8,770 nucleotides of DNA from the NCBI GenBank assembly GCA_018899995.1, contig JAHIHE010000058.1, positions 1 through 8,770 of the forward strand, in the 5' to 3' direction. Positions 5,403-8,770 of the stretch are shown here, piece after piece. The stretch's first letter is position 1, and every line of letters starts with the position of its first letter. Under the pieces are notes generated by a model, which saw only the letters and a program-made list of their open reading frames with translations, did not search any database and had not been told where the DNA came from. Both the position numbers and the translations under genes were made by a program. The DNA is from Patescibacteria group bacterium (GTDB taxonomy: Bacteria; Patescibacteriota; Minisyncoccia; JAHIHE01).

Positions 5403-6740
5403 ATGGATAAAAAGATATTAGAAAAAAAATTATTTTTTCACAACCCGTGGTGGAGAGAAAAGAAAATGCCCCAAGAACTTCTGCAGGATTTTGAAAAGCC
5501 CGTCTTGGAGCGAATTAAAAATTATTGCAGAACATTAGACAGAATCATTGTCATCAAAGGACCAAGGCGGACAGGAAAATCAACTTTGCTTTATCAAACC
5601 ATTGACTCTCTTTTAAAAGAAAAAAAAGACCCATTTGACATTCTTTACCTGTCTTTTGACGACCCGTCTCTGCAAATGGATATGGAAGCGATTTTTGAAA
5701 CTTATCAGGAAATCAAAGGAGAAACAATTTCCGCCACCGAAAATAAGAAGCAAATATACTGCTTTTTGGACGAAGTTCATTTTCTGGAAAATTGGCAGCT
5801 TACAGTTAAAAAATATTTTGATAAAAAATATCCCATCAAATTTTTCGTTACCAGCTCTTCCGCCTCTTTGTTTAAAAAAGGATTGGAGTCGCTTGCCGGA
5901 AGAACCGTTGAAGAAATTATCCTTCCATTTTCCTTTGAAGAATTTATTCGCTATTCTTTCCGCAAAGACAAAAAGTTTGCCGAATTTTTCAGCAAAAACC
6001 AGATAGCTCCTTATGAAAACGAGATAAAAATTCTGTTTAAAAAATATCTGTCAAAAGGCGGTTTTCCGCATATTCTATCTGTTGAAGAGCCATCCTTGAG
6101 AGAAAAACTGTTAAGAGAGGATATATTGGAAAAAGCGATATACAAAGATTTAGTTTCTCTTTACGGCGTCAGAGAGCCGCAAAAATTGGAGAAAGTGTTT
6201 TTATACCTAGCCGATATCAGCGGACAGATTCTTAATGTTTCAAGTTTAGCGAAAAATATCGGTTTAACCCGTCCTTATGTCGAAAAATATCTGACATATT
6301 TGGAAAAAGCGTATCTCGCCTTTAGATTCAAAAATTTCAGTCTTTCTGCCGGGAAAAAACTAAGAAGTCCGTTAAAAGTGTACCTTGTGGATAGCGGGTT
6401 AATCAATCTTTTTGGCGGCGCTTCCCCGGATTTTATTTTAGAAAGCTTGGTGGCAAGACACCTTCTGGAATTTGAAAAAGAAGTTTATTATTTCCGAAAT
6501 TATCACGAAGTGGATTTTGTCGTTCAAACAAATGGAAAAACAATTCCAATTGAAGTAAAAAACAAATCAAAGCTTGATAGTGAAGATTTCAAAGGGATAA
6601 TGGCTTTTATGGAAAAATTCAACCTTAAAGAAGGACTGCTGCTTTCCCATGATGTTTTTGGAGAGAAAAAATTTGACGGGCGGCATATTAGAATTTTGCC
6701 CGTATGGCGCTGGGCGCTTACATATAAAAATATTCTTTAA
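5403..6740 (+). CDS. AAA ATPase with DUF4143-type C-terminal domain
   Basis: A 445-residue member of the widespread AAA_14/DUF4143 ATPases, whose role is unknown. Visible parts: Walker A GPRRTGKST (residues 53-61), Walker B CFLDEVHFLENW with D123/E124, a sensor-like FVTSSSASLF segment (about 148-157), then GRTVEEIILPFSFEEF, which begins the region preceding the winged-helix-like middle (KNIGLTRPYVEKYLTYLEKAYL, about 286-307). The C-terminal DUF4143 region includes VDSGLINLFGG and a restriction-nuclease-like core, HEVDFVV (E369, D371) and PIEVKNK (E384, K386), spaced as in PD-(D/E)xK folds. The length is normal and the gene looks intact. These genes often vary between close relatives and lie near mobile regions. 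Here it separates the TasA-like fragment from the signal peptidase, so it may be an accessory insertion. The ATG at 5403 has no clear Shine-Dalgarno sequence. Confidence 0.9.
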   Translation: MDKKILEKKLFFHNPWWREKKMPQELLQDFEKPVLERIKNYCRTLDRIIVIKGPRRTGKSTLLYQTIDSLLKEKKDPFDILYLSFDDPSLQMDMEAIFETYQEIKGETISATENKKQIYCFLDEVHFLENWQLTVKKYFDKKYPIKFFVTSSSASLFKKGLESLAGRTVEEIILPFSFEEFIRYSFRKDKKFAEFFSKNQIAPYENEIKILFKKYLSKGGFPHILSVEEPSLREKLLREDILEKAIYKDLVSLYGVREPQKLEKVFLYLADISGQILNVSSLAKNIGLTRPYVEKYLTYLEKAYLAFRFKNFSLSAGKKLRSPLKVYLVDSGLINLFGGASPDFILESLVARHLLEFEKEVYYFRNYHEVDFVVQTNGKTIPIEVKNKSKLDSEDFKGIMAFMEKFNLKEGLLLSHDVFGEKKFDGRHIRILPVWRWALTYKNIL

Positions 6741-6765
6741 CCAAAATGAAAATTTTTAAGATAAT
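6736..6765 (+). promoter_or_regulatory. Weak candidate promoter for the signal peptidase gene
   Basis: TTTAAC (6736-6741) is followed after 18 bases by GATAAT (6760-6765), 5 of 6 to the -10 consensus. The -35 is poor (3 of 6) and overlaps the ATPase stop region. Read-through from the ATPase gene is equally possible because the gap is only 63 nt. Confidence 0.3.
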
Positions 6766-6767
6766 TT

Positions 6768-6868
6768 ACCCCCACACCTAAAAATAATGCGGGGTGTCCG
6801 AGTATGAATGAACATATTCCTCAAAAAATAAAAAAAAATAAACTTTATGCCCGTTTGGGTGTGGGGGT
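6768..6868 (+). promoter_or_regulatory. Possible RNA structure around the signal peptidase start
   Basis: ACCCCCACACC (6768-6778) is the exact reverse complement of GGTGTGGGGGT (6858-6868), which lies inside the coding region. The same upstream strand can instead pair with GGGGTGT (6791-6797), either as ACCCC with GGGGT or as ACACC with GGTGT. The G-rich 6791-6796 stretch is the only Shine-Dalgarno-like sequence before the ATG at 6804. Two mutually exclusive pairings, one of which hides that site, would allow translational control. This is an inference from complementarity alone. Confidence 0.35.
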
Positions 6869-7409
6869 TTATTACATTTTTCTTACTTTTATCGCCGCAA
6901 TCGCTATTTTGCTGATTGTTTCCGCTTTTCCAATCACAGGAAATTTCAAGGTTTTGACTGTGCTTTCCGGCTCAATGACGCCGGATATTAAGATGGGAAG
7001 CGTGGTAGTGGTCAAGCCCTCGCAGGATTACAAAATCGGGGACATCATCACTTTTGGCGAAATAAGCAAGACCAAAACGCCGACAACCCATCGTATTTAT
7101 GAAATGAAAGTGGTTGGCGGCCAGCCGATTTACATCACCAAAGGCGACGCCAATAACGCGCCGGACCAAAGAGAAATCGCCGGCAAAGATATTGTGGGCA
7201 AAGTTTTATTTGACATTCCTTATGCCGGCTACGCGGTTGATACCGCTAAAAAGCCCTTCGGCTTTATGCTGATAATTGTCGTTCCAGCTGTGATTATTAT
7301 TTATGATGAAGCCAGGAAAATTTTTAAAGAGATTAAAAATTTTAGAAAATCCGAAGCACGAAATCCGAAATCCGAAACAAATTCAAATGACCAAAATCCA
7401 AAAATTTAA
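6804..7409 (+). CDS. SipW-type signal peptidase I (S26B, Ser-His type)
   Basis: A membrane protease that removes signal peptides from exported proteins. The 201-residue product has an N-terminal membrane helix (about 22-43), the catalytic serine box VLSGSMTPDIKMGS (S57), and TPTTHRI with H96 where bacterial LepB has lysine; this marks the archaeal/ER/SipW subgroup. It also has the GDANNAPD acidic motif (D115, D121), IVGKVLFDIPYAGY, and a C-terminal membrane helix (about 152-167), as in SipW. The last ~20 residues (KSEARNPKSETNSNDQN) look encoded by a dispersed repeat. The next gene starts 3 nt after its stop and carries a SipW-substrate N-terminus, so the two are an enzyme-substrate operon. 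The ATG at 6804 follows a G-rich, SD-like stretch. Confidence 0.9.
   Translation: MNEHIPQKIKKNKLYARLGVGVYYIFLTFIAAIAILLIVSAFPITGNFKVLTVLSGSMTPDIKMGSVVVVKPSQDYKIGDIITFGEISKTKTPTTHRIYEMKVVGGQPIYITKGDANNAPDQREIAGKDIVGKVLFDIPYAGYAVDTAKKPFGFMLIIVVPAVIIIYDEARKIFKEIKNFRKSEARNPKSETNSNDQNPKI
7347..7407. repeat. AAATCCGAA-type dispersed repeat forming the 3' end of the peptidase gene
   Basis: Repeated AATCCGAA words (7349-7356, 7362-7369, 7369-7376) are joined by GCACG and followed by ACAAATTCAAATGACCAAAATCC. This composition, read as KSEARNPKSETNSNDQNPK, recurs in many unrelated bacterial proteins and intergenic regions as a small interspersed repeat (recalled, not searched). It supplies the C-terminal tail after the second membrane helix of the signal peptidase. 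Confidence 0.6.
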
Positions 7410-7412
7410 AAC

Positions 7413-8770
7413 ATGAGAAAGTATATTATAAAATTTATTTCCATATCACTGATAGTTGGCCTTAACTGGTTCGGACTTTCAGCCGTTGGCGATACGCTCG
7501 CTTATTTTAATGATATTGAGAGCGCGCAGGAAAATGTTTTTTCCGCCGCAACTCTAGATTTTTCTTTGCATTCAGCCGCTGATTTTTCGCCTAAAGTAAC
7601 GCCCACTACAACTTCCAGCCGAAATATCAGCGTTATAAATAATGGCAGTTTAGGTTTTCAGTATACTGCCTCAACAACCAATACTAATGGTTCCCTTTGC
7701 GATTATCTAAATCTCTCTGCTGATTTGGACGGAAATAATAAATATACAGGGCCCTTGACGAGTTTTTACTATAGTGCCGGTGAATTTACCACTCCTGACG
7801 ATTGGCAATTTACCGCCACTTTAAAGGATAATGATCCGGCTTTGCAAAATCAAACCTGTACTTTTGATTTTGTTTTTGACGGTGTTCAAATTGGGGGAGC
7901 CGGATTTTATGACCAGGAAATAATTTCAAACACAATAACTTCTGGCCAGTGGGTTATTCCGCCTCCACCACCAGCAGGTTTAAAAATTAATGAAGTTTAT
8001 TACCACGTGAAGCCTCCTAACGAAAACGAACCCGAAAATGAATGGGCGGAAATTTATAATCCAACTTCTCTGTCAATTGATATTTCTGGATGGAAAATTA
8101 CAGATAATTCCGGTTGGGAAAGAACTTTTTGTGTCTCTCCCTCTACCTGCTCTTCAACTACAATTCCTGCCTATGGATTTGCTGTGGTTACGCCTGCTAC
8201 TTCAACTTGGGGATATTGGCCGGGGATTCCTTCCGACGCTGTTAAAATTGTTTTGGGTAAATCTATAGGTAATGGTTTGGCAAATACCGGCGATAGAGTA
8301 ATTTTAAAAAATGCTACTGGAGTAGAAATTGACGCGGTAAGTTGGGGTGATGATAATTATGCTTTCGGAGCAGGGAACGGAGTGAAACCCGCTACCGGCG
8401 CGGGCCATTCTATTGCCCGCAAAATAAAAGGGGAAGATACTGATACAGCTGGTGATTGGGTTGATTTGACTACTCCTAATCCGGGCACCAATCCTCATTT
8501 AACTAACGGCGAGGAAATTATTATTGAAGAGGAAATTATAGAAACTGAGGAAATTGCGGAAATTGAAGAAGTTCTGATAATTGAGGAAGAGCCGGCAATA
8601 ATTGAGGAAGAACCAGTTATTGAAGGAGAAACAACTACAACCGAAGAGATAATTGCCGAAGAAACACCAATTATTGATGATAATTCTACGATTATTGAAG
8701 AATCAACTACTACTGAAGAAACAGTTATTGAAGAGCAGCCAGTGATTTCAGCCATTGAAGAACAACCAGC
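7413..8770 (+). CDS. SipW-dependent secreted protein with lamin-tail domain (3' end outside window)
   Basis: An open frame of 452 residues running off the window. It has a basic start with a hydrophobic signal helix (about 5-26), then AYFNDIESAQENVFSAATLDFSL (about 30-52), the TasA/SipW-substrate pattern A-Y-F-x-D...F-x-A-x-T-L-D with cleavage expected near the start of this motif. A beta-rich TasA-like domain follows, with several Cys and Asn/Thr-rich stretches, then a PPPPPAG linker and a lamin-tail (LTD) domain at about 190-362: LKINEVYYHV, EWAEIYNPTSLSIDISGWKI, NTGDRVILKNATGVEIDAVSWGD, HSIARK and WVDLTTPNPGTNP. From about 367 the chain is acidic and repetitive (EEIIIEEEIIETEE, TTTTEE). 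The ATG lies 3 nt after the peptidase stop, without an SD, so translational coupling is likely. Probably a cell-surface or extracellular protein; partners are unknown. Confidence 0.88.
   Translation, partial: MRKYIIKFISISLIVGLNWFGLSAVGDTLAYFNDIESAQENVFSAATLDFSLHSAADFSPKVTPTTTSSRNISVINNGSLGFQYTASTTNTNGSLCDYLNLSADLDGNNKYTGPLTSFYYSAGEFTTPDDWQFTATLKDNDPALQNQTCTFDFVFDGVQIGGAGFYDQEIISNTITSGQWVIPPPPPAGLKINEVYYHVKPPNENEPENEWAEIYNPTSLSIDISGWKITDNSGWERTFCVSPSTCSSTTIPAYGFAVVTPATSTWGYWPGIPSDAVKIVLGKSIGNGLANTGDRVILKNATGVEIDAVSWGDDNYAFGAGNGVKPATGAGHSIARKIKGEDTDTAGDWVDLTTPNPGTNPHLTNGEEIIIEEEIIETEEIAEIEEVLIIEEEPAIIEEEPVIEGETTTTEEIIAEETPIIDDNSTIIEESTTTEETVIEEQPVISAIEEQP
8506..8770 (+). repeat. Acidic low-complexity coding repeat
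   Basis: About 265 bases of degenerate GAA/GAG, ATT/ATA and ACT/ACA codons encode a Glu/Ile/Thr/Pro tail with loose IIEEE, EEPVIE and TTTEE units. The array reaches the window edge, so its length is unknown. It is either an extended stalk or wall-spanning linker before a C-terminal domain or anchor, or an intrinsically disordered tail (inference). Confidence 0.75.

Noticed and set aside
5635..6006. Second frame of 123 residues inside the ATPase gene
   Set aside because: It is an out-of-frame shadow of the ATPase coding region, basic and without motifs.
8495..8755. Minus-strand 86-residue Ser/Ile/Val-rich frame
   Set aside because: It is the antisense of the acidic repeat tail of the lamin-tail protein; the composition follows from complementing GAA/ATT/ACT codons.

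Overview
The window looks like a chromosomal segment from a Candidate Phyla Radiation (Patescibacteria, Parcubacteria-like) bacterium. This is an inference from gene content: a compact rplQ-rplM-rpsI block, a PEGA/beta-propeller protein, a PrsW-type membrane protease, a TrpR-like YerC regulator with a C-terminal extension, a DUF4143-type AAA ATPase, and a SipW-type signal peptidase next to TasA-like and lamin-tail secreted proteins. UGA acts as a stop (it ends rplM in an ATGA overlap), so the UGA=Gly code of Gracilibacteria/SR1 does not apply.

Layout. Positions 1-66 hold 8-bp tandem repeats. Positions 78-1362 hold ribosomal protein genes bL17, uL13 and uS9 on +, closed by a perfect 18-bp hairpin (1390-1428) that faces the convergent minus-strand pair. 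That pair is PrsW (3020-3772) followed by the PEGA/propeller protein (1473-2951), with a good promoter at 3845-3873. A TrpR-like regulator (4026-4469) comes next on +. It lies between two near-identical long palindromes (3954-3981 and 4563-4600). The first overlaps the -10 of its predicted promoter. The second abuts, and supplies the only possible start codon of, a TasA-like gene that has lost its 5' end (to 5168). A 92-bp dispersed-repeat hairpin (5171-5262) follows. Then come an AAA ATPase with its own promoter (5403-6740), SipW-type signal peptidase (6804-7409), and a SipW-type substrate carrying a lamin-tail domain and an acidic repetitive tail (7413 to the window end, incomplete).

How the parts may work together. 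The signal peptidase and the protein 3 nt downstream form an enzyme-substrate pair for a surface or secreted protein. The truncated TasA-like gene upstream is probably a decayed relative of such substrates. The TrpR-like gene with its two palindromes is the most unusual part. The sequence fits an autoregulated gene with duplicated operators, or a small palindrome-bounded module whose right edge coincides with the truncation.

The window is also rich in small dispersed repeats. One is read in frame inside the propeller protein, and another forms the last ~20 residues of the signal peptidase. No tRNA, rRNA, CRISPR array or recognisable transposase was found.
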